This document shows positions 25,747 to 33,670 of a stretch of 64,000 nucleotides of DNA, piece after piece. A program made the position numbers and the translations under genes. Each line of letters opens with the position of its first letter. The stretch's first letter is position 1. Location of the stretch: positions 122,220 to 186,219 of the forward strand of contig NZ_LYPC01000025.1 of assembly GCF_001700435.1 (NCBI RefSeq), in the 5' to 3' direction. The DNA comes from Paenibacillus pectinilyticus (GTDB taxonomy: Bacteria > Bacillota > Bacilli > Paenibacillales > NBRC-103111). The notes under the pieces are model-generated. The model searched no databases, was not told the origin of the DNA, and saw only the letters and a list, made by a program, of their open reading frames with translations.

Positions 25747-26433
25747 GTGATCGAAATGCAGGACGTATGGAAAACATACGCCAACGGAACGCATGCATTA
25801 AGAGGAATTAATGTAAAAGTGGACCGTAATGAATTTGTCTATGTTGTTGGACCTTCCGGCGCAGGGAAATCTACTTTCATGAAGTTGATGTATAGAGAAG
25901 AACGACCAACCAAAGGTCAGATTTTCGTAAATGGTTTCAATTTAGAAAAGCTCAAACAACGTAAAATTCCCTACGTGCGTCGAAATATCGGTGTTATTTT
26001 CCAAGATTATCGTTTACTTCCGAAATTAACTATTTTTGAAAATATCGCATTTGCTATGGAAGTTATTGAAGCTCCGAAGAAGCAAATCAAGAAACGGACC
26101 ATGGAAGTGCTCGAGCTCGTTAAGCTAAAAGATAAGGCTAACTCACTCCCGTCGCAGTTATCCGGGGGCGAACAGCAGCGCGTTGCTATTGCCCGGGCAA
26201 TAATCAACAACCCATCCGTCATTATCGCCGATGAACCGACAGGAAATTTGGATCCGGAAACATCATGGGGAATTATGAAATTGATGGAGGAAATTAATTT
26301 CCGCGGTACGACCATTGTCATGGCTACGCATAACAAAGAAATCGTAAATACGATGCGTAAGCGCGTTATTGCGATTGAGAACGGCCTTATTGCTCGCGAT
26401 CAATTACGGGGGGAATATGGCTATGAAGATTAG
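25747..26433 (+). CDS. ftsE: Cell division ATP-binding protein FtsE
   Basis: 228 residues from GTG 25747. ABC ATPase with Walker A 'GPSGAGKST', Q-loop 'GVIFQDYRLLP', signature 'LSGGEQQRVAIARA' and Walker B 'VIIADEPTGNLDP'. The 'DYRLLP' form is typical of FtsE. FtsEX does not carry a substrate; it relays ATP hydrolysis to a peptidoglycan hydrolase outside the membrane. The likely target is the M23-type protein two genes on. Confidence 0.97.
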   Translation: MIEMQDVWKTYANGTHALRGINVKVDRNEFVYVVGPSGAGKSTFMKLMYREERPTKGQIFVNGFNLEKLKQRKIPYVRRNIGVIFQDYRLLPKLTIFENIAFAMEVIEAPKKQIKKRTMEVLELVKLKDKANSLPSQLSGGEQQRVAIARAIINNPSVIIADEPTGNLDPETSWGIMKLMEEINFRGTTIVMATHNKEIVNTMRKRVIAIENGLIARDQLRGEYGYED

Positions 26434-27340
26434 CACAGTTACACGGCATTTGCGTGAAGGTCTGAAAAATGTCGTGCGCAATGGCTGGATGACGTTCGCG
26501 TCGATTAGCTCCATCGCTATCTCCTTGTTTATTCTCGGTCTTTTCGTCCTTATTACATTAAATGTCAATGATGTGGCTACTCAAATTGAACAGCAAGTCG
26601 AGATCAACGTGTACCTTGAGGTAAATACCGTACAGGACCAAATCGACCAGTTACAAACGCAGATACAAGCGATCCCTGAGGTCAAAACGATTAAATTCGT
26701 TTCGAAGGCCGACGGTCTAGTCTACTTACGTCAGAAGCTTGGCGATAGCGGAAAGGCGCTCTTAGATGGATTTGAAGGCGATAACAATCCTCTGAACGAT
26801 GCGTTTACGGTTGAAGTAGACGATCCGCGGAATGTAGCGATTGTAGCTGATCAGATCTCAGCGTTAAATGTGGGCAAGGATCCTAAGCCGATTTACAAAG
26901 TGAATTATGGTAAGGGAACAGTTGAAGCCCTGTTTAAAGTGACGAAGATTGCTCGCTGGATCGGCATTGGCATTGTTGTTTTGCTGTCTTTTACAGCGGT
27001 ATTCCTTATTGCGAATACGATCAAGATTACAATTTTAGCTAGAAAACGTGAAATTTCAATTATGAAGCTCGTCGGAGCGACGAATTCTTTCATCCGTTGG
27101 CCATTCTTCATTGAAGGTGCGCTGCTCGGATTTATTGGCTCGGCTGTCCCAACAGCGATTATTCTTGCGGGCTATTGGAAATTGCTCCATATCAGCTCGT
27201 TAAACTTGAATTTGATGATGATTCAGCTTACGCCGTTCGAACATATTGCCCCAACGATGACGGTTCTCCTTATCGGCTTGGGCATTGTAATAGGGGTATG
27301 GGGTTCCCTCATTTCGGTAAGGAAATTCCTTCGCGTATAG
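26423..27340 (+). CDS. ftsX: Cell division membrane protein FtsX
   Basis: 305 residues. One membrane segment near residue 30, a large extracellular loop (about 55-175), then three membrane segments: the FtsX topology. 'KREISIMKLVGATNSFIRWPF' is the conserved cytoplasmic motif. ATG 26423 is chosen for GGGGGG nine bases upstream; it overlaps ftsE by 11 bases. The external loop is the part that binds and activates the peptidoglycan hydrolase. Confidence 0.97.
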   Translation: MKISTVTRHLREGLKNVVRNGWMTFASISSIAISLFILGLFVLITLNVNDVATQIEQQVEINVYLEVNTVQDQIDQLQTQIQAIPEVKTIKFVSKADGLVYLRQKLGDSGKALLDGFEGDNNPLNDAFTVEVDDPRNVAIVADQISALNVGKDPKPIYKVNYGKGTVEALFKVTKIARWIGIGIVVLLSFTAVFLIANTIKITILARKREISIMKLVGATNSFIRWPFFIEGALLGFIGSAVPTAIILAGYWKLLHISSLNLNLMMIQLTPFEHIAPTMTVLLIGLGIVIGVWGSLISVRKFLRV

Positions 27341-27375
27341 AGGAAACTTGTATAACCAGCTTAGATATGAAGTGA

Positions 27376-27435
27376 ATGAAACTGGGGCAGAGTGTTCCTA
27401 TGCCTCGTTTTCATCTTCTTTTTATTTTTTCATTT
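27376..27435 (+). terminator. Hairpin with T-rich tail between ftsX and the M23 gene
   Basis: Imperfect stem ATGAAACTGGGGCA / TGCCTCGTTTTCAT (one mismatch, wobble pairs), followed by CTTCTTTTTATTTTTTC. It could terminate the ftsEX transcript or act as an attenuator for the downstream hydrolase. Confidence 0.55.
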
Positions 27436-27525
27436 TCAAAGATTCATAGATTTATAGACATAGAACGTAATAGATTCAAACCATACATGGGGGCATCATC
27501 AGTTGAAGATGGGGAGGCTACATGC

Positions 27526-28719
27526 TTGAAGAAGAAGATTCTACCAGTAGTGTTGACACTCGGAATGGCGATGGCGCTTACTGTGCCTAATGCAGCGAGC
27601 TACGCGGCGTCGGCAACGGACAAGATCGATCAGCAGTTGACGCAGCTTAAGAAACAAAAGGCAGAAGCGCAGCAGAAGGCGAATAATGCTCAGAACCAGA
27701 TCACGAAGGTGCAATCTGAGAAGGATCAGACGACCAAAGACATGAATTCTCTTGTTAATCAGGTCAATGAAGCTAGTAAAAAGCTAACGCAGCTCAACGA
27801 GCAAATTGACCAAGTGTCCGATAATTTGGAAGCGAATGCGAAGCAATTGGATGAAGCTGCCGCACGCGTGGATAGTCGCGACAATATGTTGAAATCACGT
27901 GTTCGCTTGATGTATATGAATGGATTTGTGTCCTACATGGACGTGGTGCTGAGCGCAACAAGCTTCTCCGATTTTTTAAATCGGATTGAAGCTTTGAAAT
28001 CGATCGTGAATCAAGATAAAGAGATACTAGAGTCGAATAAAAAAGATAAAGAAATGGTTACGCAGAAGAAGGCCGAAACAGAGAAGCAGCTTGATAGTGT
28101 GAAGGCGCTTTATGCGGAAGCGGATGCACTAAGGGATGATCTGCAAGCGAAGGAAAAGGCGAAGGAAGTGAAGATTGCTTCACTGGCCAAGCAGGAGAGA
28201 GAGCTTGAAGACATTTCGGAAGAGAGCGATAAGCAGATTACGATGCTCGCGAAGCAAGAAGCGGATTTGCAAGCGAAGAAGCGGGCGGCGAGCAATACGA
28301 AGTCACCGTTTACGTACGCAGGCGGTAAGCTCGGCTATCCGTTGACGGTGCAAGCGCCGATCACGTCGGATTTTGTTTTCCGGATTAACCCTGTCACGGG
28401 CAAACCAGAGAACCATAAAGGTATCGACTTAGGTGCTCCCAAAGGAACACCGATTCTAGCGGCGGAGAATGGCTCCGTCATCTATGCGTCCTGGATGAAT
28501 GGCTACGGGAACTGCGTCATTATTGACCATGGAAATGGGCTTTGGACGCTGTACGGCCATATCATGAATGACGGGATCTATGTCAAAGTCGGTGATGTCG
28601 TGAAACGCGGTGATAAAATCGCCGGCGTAGGCTCGACAGGTCAGGCAACCGGCAATCACTTGCATTTTGAAGTCAGGAAAAATGAAGTGCCTACCGATCC
28701 TAAACCGTTCTTGCGATAG
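27526..28719 (+). CDS. EnvC-like M23 murein hydrolase, probable FtsEX partner
   Basis: 397 residues from TTG 27526, eight bases after GGGGAGG. A signal peptide ends near 'SYAAS'. Two long coiled-coil stretches (about 35-120 and 165-255) are followed by an M23 (LytM) domain with zinc motifs 'HKGIDLG' and 'HLHFE'. The layout is that of FtsEX-activated hydrolases such as EnvC, PcsB and CwlO, where the coiled coil touches the FtsX loop. Unlike EnvC, the zinc-ligand histidines appear intact, so it may be an active endopeptidase. Confidence 0.9.
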   Translation: MKKKILPVVLTLGMAMALTVPNAASYAASATDKIDQQLTQLKKQKAEAQQKANNAQNQITKVQSEKDQTTKDMNSLVNQVNEASKKLTQLNEQIDQVSDNLEANAKQLDEAAARVDSRDNMLKSRVRLMYMNGFVSYMDVVLSATSFSDFLNRIEALKSIVNQDKEILESNKKDKEMVTQKKAETEKQLDSVKALYAEADALRDDLQAKEKAKEVKIASLAKQERELEDISEESDKQITMLAKQEADLQAKKRAASNTKSPFTYAGGKLGYPLTVQAPITSDFVFRINPVTGKPENHKGIDLGAPKGTPILAAENGSVIYASWMNGYGNCVIIDHGNGLWTLYGHIMNDGIYVKVGDVVKRGDKIAGVGSTGQATGNHLHFEVRKNEVPTDPKPFLR

Positions 28720-28811
28720 GACAACTTAGTAATAAAAGAGGAAGGGCTTGTCATATACTATAAGCAGGCCGACTCAAATTAGGTTTTAGGAAAAAGGTGG
28801 TGTAACACGCT

Positions 28812-30275
28812 TTGCAATTTAAAGGTCGTACGGTCATTGTATTCGTTTTGTTAGCCATGTTCGCGAGTAGTATTGTTACGCTCACGCTGGTTGATCCATC
28901 CTTCACATGGGGGCGCAAGGAGCAGACCTCGGGTACTTCGGCAACGTCAGTATCTGCTACATCTGGGCTTTCTAGCAAGGATTTGAGCAAAATCGCGACA
29001 ACGTTTCAACTTATTGAGAGTAAGTATTTGAAACAGCCTGATCATGATCAACTGGTGAACGGTGCGATTAACGGGATGTTGGAATCGTTAGAAGATCCGT
29101 TCTCCGTATATATGGATCAAAAAGAAGCGAAGCAGTTCGATGAAAGCATTTCATCCTCTTTTCAAGGGATTGGTGCCGAGGTTTCGCTTGAGGATGGCAA
29201 ATTCATCATTGTTTCTCCGATTAAAGGCTCACCAGCTGAGAAAGCGGGCATTCAATCCAAAGATGTCGTCGTTTCTGTTAACGGAGACAAATTGGACGGG
29301 CTCACGCTGAATCAAGCGGTGATGAAGATCCGCGGTCCGAAGGGTACGCAAGCGAAGCTGGATTTACTGCGCCAAGGCACAGGTGATCCGGTGCAAGTGA
29401 TCGTTGTCAGAGATAATATCGATGTAGAAACGGTCTATGGCGAGATGCTGCAGGATCAAATTGGTAAAATTGAGATTCGTCAATTCTCTTCGAATACGGC
29501 TGTCCGCTTTGCGGAAGAGTTGAAAAACCTGGAGGCCAAAGGGATGAAGGGACTTGTCATCGACGTACGTAATGATCCGGGCGGTCTGCTGAATGTCGTT
29601 GTCGATATCGTCAATCCGTTCGTGAAGAGCGGGACACCAATCGTTCAAGTTGAGAATCGCGACGGGAAGCGGGAGCCGACACCTTCGACAGGGAAAGGCA
29701 AGAACTATCCAGTCACGGTGCTGATTAATAAAGGAAGCGCGAGTGCCTCTGAGATTTTGGCAGGTGCGTTCCAAGAGGCTGTAGGCAGTAAAATTGTTGG
29801 GGAAACATCCTATGGCAAAGGGACGGTTCAAGTCACGTTCGAGAAAGAAATGGGCGATGGCAGCAACATTAAGATGACGGTGTACAAATGGCTGACGCCA
29901 AATGGCAACTGGATTCATAAAAAAGGGATTACGCCAGATATTGCTGTCGAGCAGCCTGCGTACTTCAAAGCTGCGCCGCTGACGAAGAAAGATGTATTGA
30001 AACAAGACACGACTAGTGATGATGTGAAGAACTTGCAACTGATGCTGACTGGACTTGGCTTCAATACAGAGCGTACAGATGGATACTTCAGTGATAAAAC
30101 GACATTAGCCGTCAAGGCGTTCCAACGGACGAACGATCTTCCGGTGACAGGCGATGTGGATACGGATACGGCGGCCAAAATCGAAAAAGCGATTTTAACG
30201 CAAATTCGTGATCCGAAGAATGACTCCCAACTGAAAGCAGCTGTGTATCAAATTCAGAAGCAACTTGGGAAATAA
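28812..30275 (+). CDS. S41 family C-terminal processing protease (CtpA/CtpB type)
   Basis: 487 residues from TTG 28812. The N-terminal membrane anchor is followed by a PDZ domain (about 115-195, 'FQGIGAEVSLEDGKF') and the S41 serine-lysine protease core with Ser in 'NKGSASASEILAG' and Lys in 'TSYGKGTVQ'. The C-terminal 75 or so residues are a peptidoglycan-binding repeat ('LQLMLTGLGFNTERTDGYFS'). In B. subtilis CtpB cleaves SpoIVFA to trigger sigma-K; the same position after ftsEX suggests the same or a related role. Confidence 0.94.
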   Translation: MQFKGRTVIVFVLLAMFASSIVTLTLVDPSFTWGRKEQTSGTSATSVSATSGLSSKDLSKIATTFQLIESKYLKQPDHDQLVNGAINGMLESLEDPFSVYMDQKEAKQFDESISSSFQGIGAEVSLEDGKFIIVSPIKGSPAEKAGIQSKDVVVSVNGDKLDGLTLNQAVMKIRGPKGTQAKLDLLRQGTGDPVQVIVVRDNIDVETVYGEMLQDQIGKIEIRQFSSNTAVRFAEELKNLEAKGMKGLVIDVRNDPGGLLNVVVDIVNPFVKSGTPIVQVENRDGKREPTPSTGKGKNYPVTVLINKGSASASEILAGAFQEAVGSKIVGETSYGKGTVQVTFEKEMGDGSNIKMTVYKWLTPNGNWIHKKGITPDIAVEQPAYFKAAPLTKKDVLKQDTTSDDVKNLQLMLTGLGFNTERTDGYFSDKTTLAVKAFQRTNDLPVTGDVDTDTAAKIEKAILTQIRDPKNDSQLKAAVYQIQKQLGK

Positions 30276-30340
30276 CGACCGTAAGTTAATGGAAATTGTG
30301 CGGGAGCGGCAGGAAATAAGCTTCCGCAGTCGAAATAGTG

Positions 30341-30378
30341 TAGGAAGGTTGCTTAGGCGGCCTTCCTATTTCTATTTC
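30341..30378 (+). terminator. Terminator between ctpB-like gene and minJ-like gene
   Basis: Perfect 8-bp stem TAGGAAGG / CCTTCCTA with flanking AAATA/TATTT pairing and a T-rich tail. It overlaps the leader of the next gene. Confidence 0.6.
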
Positions 30379-30395
30379 AAGGAGCCTAGATTCGT

Positions 30396-31679
30396 ATGGA
30401 TGTGTGGTTTCAATTTTTGGACAGAGGGCTGTTAGCTGTGGGACAGCTGTTTACGAATCCTTTCTACTATATAGGTGTTTTGTTTATCGTGTTGCATTAC
30501 AGGAAGCAGATCCAAATGGAACGGAAGTTATTTCATACGCGGCTGCATTCGTTGTTGAGTGAAACCTGGCGTGTCGTGCTTTGGGGATGGGTAGGCGGAT
30601 TGGGAGCTTCTGTGCTGCTCCTGTTCGTGGGTGTTACGTTACAAGCGGATGTTGTGATGATCTTGTGGGTCGTGACGATTATTCTCATGATATTGCGTAT
30701 TCGGTTTTTATGTTTGGCTTATGCGGTAGGCATTCTAGGGATTGCGCAAGTGATACTTGCTTGGCTGCCAAACGATGCAAGCCTGCGGGAGTCCTATAGC
30801 ATTATCAACACCATAGCAACTGCGGATATCCCATCGCTCCTTGTTATTGTTGCAGTGCTGCATCTCTTGGAAGGCGTGTTGGTTGGATTCCAAGGAGCTC
30901 GCATGGCTACGCCATTATTCCTTGAGGGGAAGCGCGGCCAAATGATTGGCGGGCAGCAACTGCAAGGCTTTTGGCCTGTTCCGTTGTTCCTATTAGTGCC
31001 GATGTCGGGTGGCAGTGATCTGGGTTTACCGTGGCAAACCTTGTTCAACACCGATTTCACGGCAGGCTGGACGCTGCTAGCGTTCCCGGCGATGATCGGT
31101 TTCACGGAGCTGACGATGTCTAAGCTGCCGAAGAAGCAAGCGCGCTTCAGTGCTAATTTGCTTTACGAGTACGGACTGATCTTGTTGGGGGCAGCGGTCG
31201 CTACCCACTACTGGACGCCGCTTGTGCTCCTAGGGGCGCTTCTAAGCATTGTTTTGCATGAAGGACTGCTATATTACAATCAATGGGTAGAATCGAAGAT
31301 GACGCCCTTCTACATCCACTCAGATCGTGGGCTTATGGTGCTTTCGGTTGTGCCGAACAGCCCTGCTCAGGAGCTAGGTATTGGCATTGGTGAGATCATT
31401 CATAAAGTGAACGGGCATAAAATCAAGACGAAGACCGATTTGCATGCTGCGATGGGACTCAATTCCGCCTTCTGCCGCTTGGAAATTCTGAACGACCAGG
31501 GTGAAGTCCGCTTCTTGAAGCGTGGGATTTTCGCAGGCGATCACCATCAGTTAGGTATTCTGTTGGCACCGGATCAAGATGTGCTGTATTTCTTGGAGCG
31601 GCGGCAGCTCCATCTGTTCAGCTATTTGCGAAGCAAATTAACGGGCTTGCTGCCGAATAATTCGACGAAATCATTATGA
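30396..31679 (+). CDS. MinJ-like polytopic PDZ protein
   Basis: 427 residues. Seven or eight membrane segments fill residues 15-300, and a PDZ domain lies near 310-385 ('VLSVVPNSPAQELGIGIGEIIHKVNG'). This is the layout of MinJ, which links the MinCD division inhibitor to DivIVA at poles and septa in Bacillus. The order ftsE-ftsX-ctpB-minJ is also that of B. subtilis. The MinJ name rests on topology and synteny. Confidence 0.8.
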   Translation: MDVWFQFLDRGLLAVGQLFTNPFYYIGVLFIVLHYRKQIQMERKLFHTRLHSLLSETWRVVLWGWVGGLGASVLLLFVGVTLQADVVMILWVVTIILMILRIRFLCLAYAVGILGIAQVILAWLPNDASLRESYSIINTIATADIPSLLVIVAVLHLLEGVLVGFQGARMATPLFLEGKRGQMIGGQQLQGFWPVPLFLLVPMSGGSDLGLPWQTLFNTDFTAGWTLLAFPAMIGFTELTMSKLPKKQARFSANLLYEYGLILLGAAVATHYWTPLVLLGALLSIVLHEGLLYYNQWVESKMTPFYIHSDRGLMVLSVVPNSPAQELGIGIGEIIHKVNGHKIKTKTDLHAAMGLNSAFCRLEILNDQGEVRFLKRGIFAGDHHQLGILLAPDQDVLYFLERRQLHLFSYLRSKLTGLLPNNSTKSL

Positions 31680-31684
31680 GATAA

Positions 31685-31730
31685 GGGTTGTCCCCAATGT
31701 AGAGGCATCTACGGGGGATGGCCCTTTTTT
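31685..31730 (+). terminator. Terminator after the minJ-like gene
   Basis: Eleven-pair stem GGGTTGTCCCC / GGGGATGGCCC (three wobble pairs) around an inner GTAGA/TCTAC hairpin, followed by six T. Confidence 0.88.
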
Positions 31731-31749
31731 GCATAGGGAGAGTAGATGT

Positions 31750-31790
31750 AAAAAAGCCCTCATCGCCACTGTGAGGTGGAATGAAGGCTT
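31750..31790 (-). terminator. Terminator of the motAB operon
   Basis: On the reverse strand, AAGCCTTCAT pairs with ATGAGGGCTT around a small inner hairpin, followed by a T-run. It starts ten bases after the motB stop. Confidence 0.85.
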
Positions 31791-31799
31791 AGTTATGCA

Positions 31800-32621
31800 C
31801 TATTGGGCAGGTGCTGTTGGGGCAATATCGTTCCGCAATACGATGATTTCAACGCGCCGATTTTTGCTGCGGTTTGCATCGCTCGTGTTCGGTACTTGTG
31901 GCATCGTATCCGCATACGCGGTGGCGATGAATTTCTTATCATCCAGCTTCGCTGTATCGCTAAAATAGCGAAGAACAGAGAGGGAACGTGCGAACGAGAG
32001 TCCCCAGTTATCCTTATAAGGGGATCCGGAAGCAAGCGGCAAATCATCCGTATGGCCTTCAATGCTGACCTTACTCTTCAATGTAGGGAAGAGCGAGGCT
32101 AACTTTTGCAGGATGGGGAAGGAAGGCGCCTTCAGATCGGCTTTACCCAAATCGAATAGGAATAAGTCGTTGAGGGTGATCGCTACTCCGCGTTCCGTAT
32201 CGCTGGCAGACACCTGTGCTTCTAAATTTTGATCTTTAATGTAGGCTTGGACTTGTTTTAGGAGATCCTGAAGCTCTTTCTCGCGCTTCTCTTTCTCGCT
32301 GTCTTCCGTCTTCGTCTTATCATGTTCTTCCTTCTGCTCATCTTGATTCCGATGGGTTAAATCCTTGTCCTTACTGTCCGCATCACCTTGTTTTGGAGTC
32401 ATGGAACCGCTAATCCCATGGTTTTTGTCCAGAACGGAGTCAGCTTTTTGGAACTGCAGGTTTAAGGCTTGCGCCAAAACGGCATACTTTTGAACATCCA
32501 CTTTACTCATGGCATACATAATGATGAAAAACACAAGTAGCAGCGTAATTAAATCAGCATATGTAATCAGCCATCGTTCATGATTGACATGTTCTTCTTG
32601 CTTTCTACCGCGCCTCGCCAA
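31800..32621 (-). CDS. motB: Flagellar motor stator protein MotB
   Basis: 273 residues. The single membrane segment contains the proton-carrying aspartate in 'WLITYADLITLLLVFF'. A long charged linker (about 75-120) leads to an OmpA-like peptidoglycan-binding domain with 'VSIEGHTDDLPLASG' and 'NRSKNRRVEI'. TTG 32621 is chosen as start, nine bases after GGAGG; TTG 32630 abuts that site. It overlaps the motA end by 17 bases. MotA and MotB form the stator that converts proton flow into flagellar torque. Confidence 0.94.
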   Translation of the reverse strand: MARRGRKQEEHVNHERWLITYADLITLLLVFFIIMYAMSKVDVQKYAVLAQALNLQFQKADSVLDKNHGISGSMTPKQGDADSKDKDLTHRNQDEQKEEHDKTKTEDSEKEKREKELQDLLKQVQAYIKDQNLEAQVSASDTERGVAITLNDLFLFDLGKADLKAPSFPILQKLASLFPTLKSKVSIEGHTDDLPLASGSPYKDNWGLSFARSLSVLRYFSDTAKLDDKKFIATAYADTMPQVPNTSDANRSKNRRVEIIVLRNDIAPTAPAQ

Positions 32622-33399
32622 TATCGTCAACCTCCTCTACGGTTTTCTTAGCTGACTTATCGTGGAGGAAGGAATTCAGTTTTTTCTTAATCAACTGCGG
32701 ATTTTCACCGGCTTGTAGGGCAAGAATGCCCTCTAACATCAATTCCATTTCATTGACCATTTCTTTACCGCGCACTTTAATTTTATTGGCGATTGGTAAA
32801 TAAACGAGATTGGCGCTCATAACACCGTACAATGTCGCTGTGAAGGCTACCGCAATGGCAGGTCCTAGGGAAGAAGGATCTTCGAGATTTCCAAGAACGT
32901 GAATAAGCCCCATAACCGTTCCAATGATCCCCATCGTAGGCGCATAACCGCCGCCAGCTTCGAATACTTTGGACATATTATTGACTTGATGTTCGATGGC
33001 GTCCATTTCAAGCTCTAGAATCTGACGCGTCAGCTCGGGATCCGTTCCGTCAACGACCATGAGCAGTCCGTCCTTTAGGAACGGGTTCGTGTGTTCTTGT
33101 GCACGCTGTTCGAGGGCTAATACACCTTCTCGGCGAGCGACAGAGGCCATATCGACAATTTCATCAATTGTTGCCGCGGGATCTCTTTTGACATTTTTGA
33201 AGGCAATACCAAGTGCTTTGGGAATTTTGGCTAAAATAGAACCAGGGAAACTAACGGCGACGGCGCCGAAGGTTCCACCGAACACGATGAGCATCGCACT
33301 GGGGATGATTAATGAATTGATGTGACCGCCATCCCACATATACCCGCCGATTAAACCTACAAGACCTAAAAGTAATCCTAATACTGTTGTCAAATCCAT
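32605..33399 (-). CDS. motA: Flagellar motor stator protein MotA
   Basis: 264 residues. Four membrane segments and the large cytoplasmic loop of MotA are seen. The family signature 'APTMGIIGTVMGLIHVLGNL' is near residue 155, and 'PAIAVAFTATLYGVMSANL' follows. ATG 33399 has AGGAG ten bases upstream; the frame is open to 33504, but without a better start. Divergent from uvrBA. The ion (H+ or Na+) cannot be decided from what I see. Confidence 0.94.
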   Translation of the reverse strand: MDLTTVLGLLLGLVGLIGGYMWDGGHINSLIIPSAMLIVFGGTFGAVAVSFPGSILAKIPKALGIAFKNVKRDPAATIDEIVDMASVARREGVLALEQRAQEHTNPFLKDGLLMVVDGTDPELTRQILELEMDAIEHQVNNMSKVFEAGGGYAPTMGIIGTVMGLIHVLGNLEDPSSLGPAIAVAFTATLYGVMSANLVYLPIANKIKVRGKEMVNEMELMLEGILALQAGENPQLIKKKLNSFLHDKSAKKTVEEVDDIGEAR

Positions 33400-33487
33400 G
33401 ACTGTACCACTCCTAATTAGCATAGAAAGAATAGGAACCAAAACACGCGAAAGCCGCCTTGAATAAGGCTCTAACCGATAAAGCAGT

Positions 33488-33539
33488 TTGCATCCATGAT
33501 TCAAAAATAGTATAATGAAAAAACGAGAACAAACATTCT
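33488..33539 (+). promoter_or_regulatory. uvrBA promoter with LexA-like (SOS) box
   Basis: TTGCAT (33488-33493), 17-base spacer, TATAAT (33511-33516). Ten bases downstream, at the expected transcription start, is AGAAC-AAAC-ATTCT (33526-33539). It differs from the core GAAC-N4-GTTC by one base. uvrBA is a LexA (DinR) target in B. subtilis, which supports the reading. The leader from here to uvrB is about 145 bases. Confidence 0.7.
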
Positions 33540-33670
33540 TATGTTGGATATTTACTTACAATCCTTCATATGTGCAAGAAAACTTCCATTAGACTTCTAT
33601 ATCGGAATGTCGAATGGGAAAGTTTATAGGATAAAAGTTCGATTTATTTCGACAATGAGGGTGATAGCGG

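Noticed and set aside
25530..25784. N-terminal extension of the VanW protein
   Set aside because: It overlaps ftsE and the intergenic region, and it would put a long non-membrane stretch before the signal anchor. ATG 25529 has AAGGAG at the right distance.
33440..33480. Sigma-D-type promoter (CCGATAA) near motA
   Set aside because: The motif points toward uvrB, not motA, and the -35 part does not fit. Probably chance.
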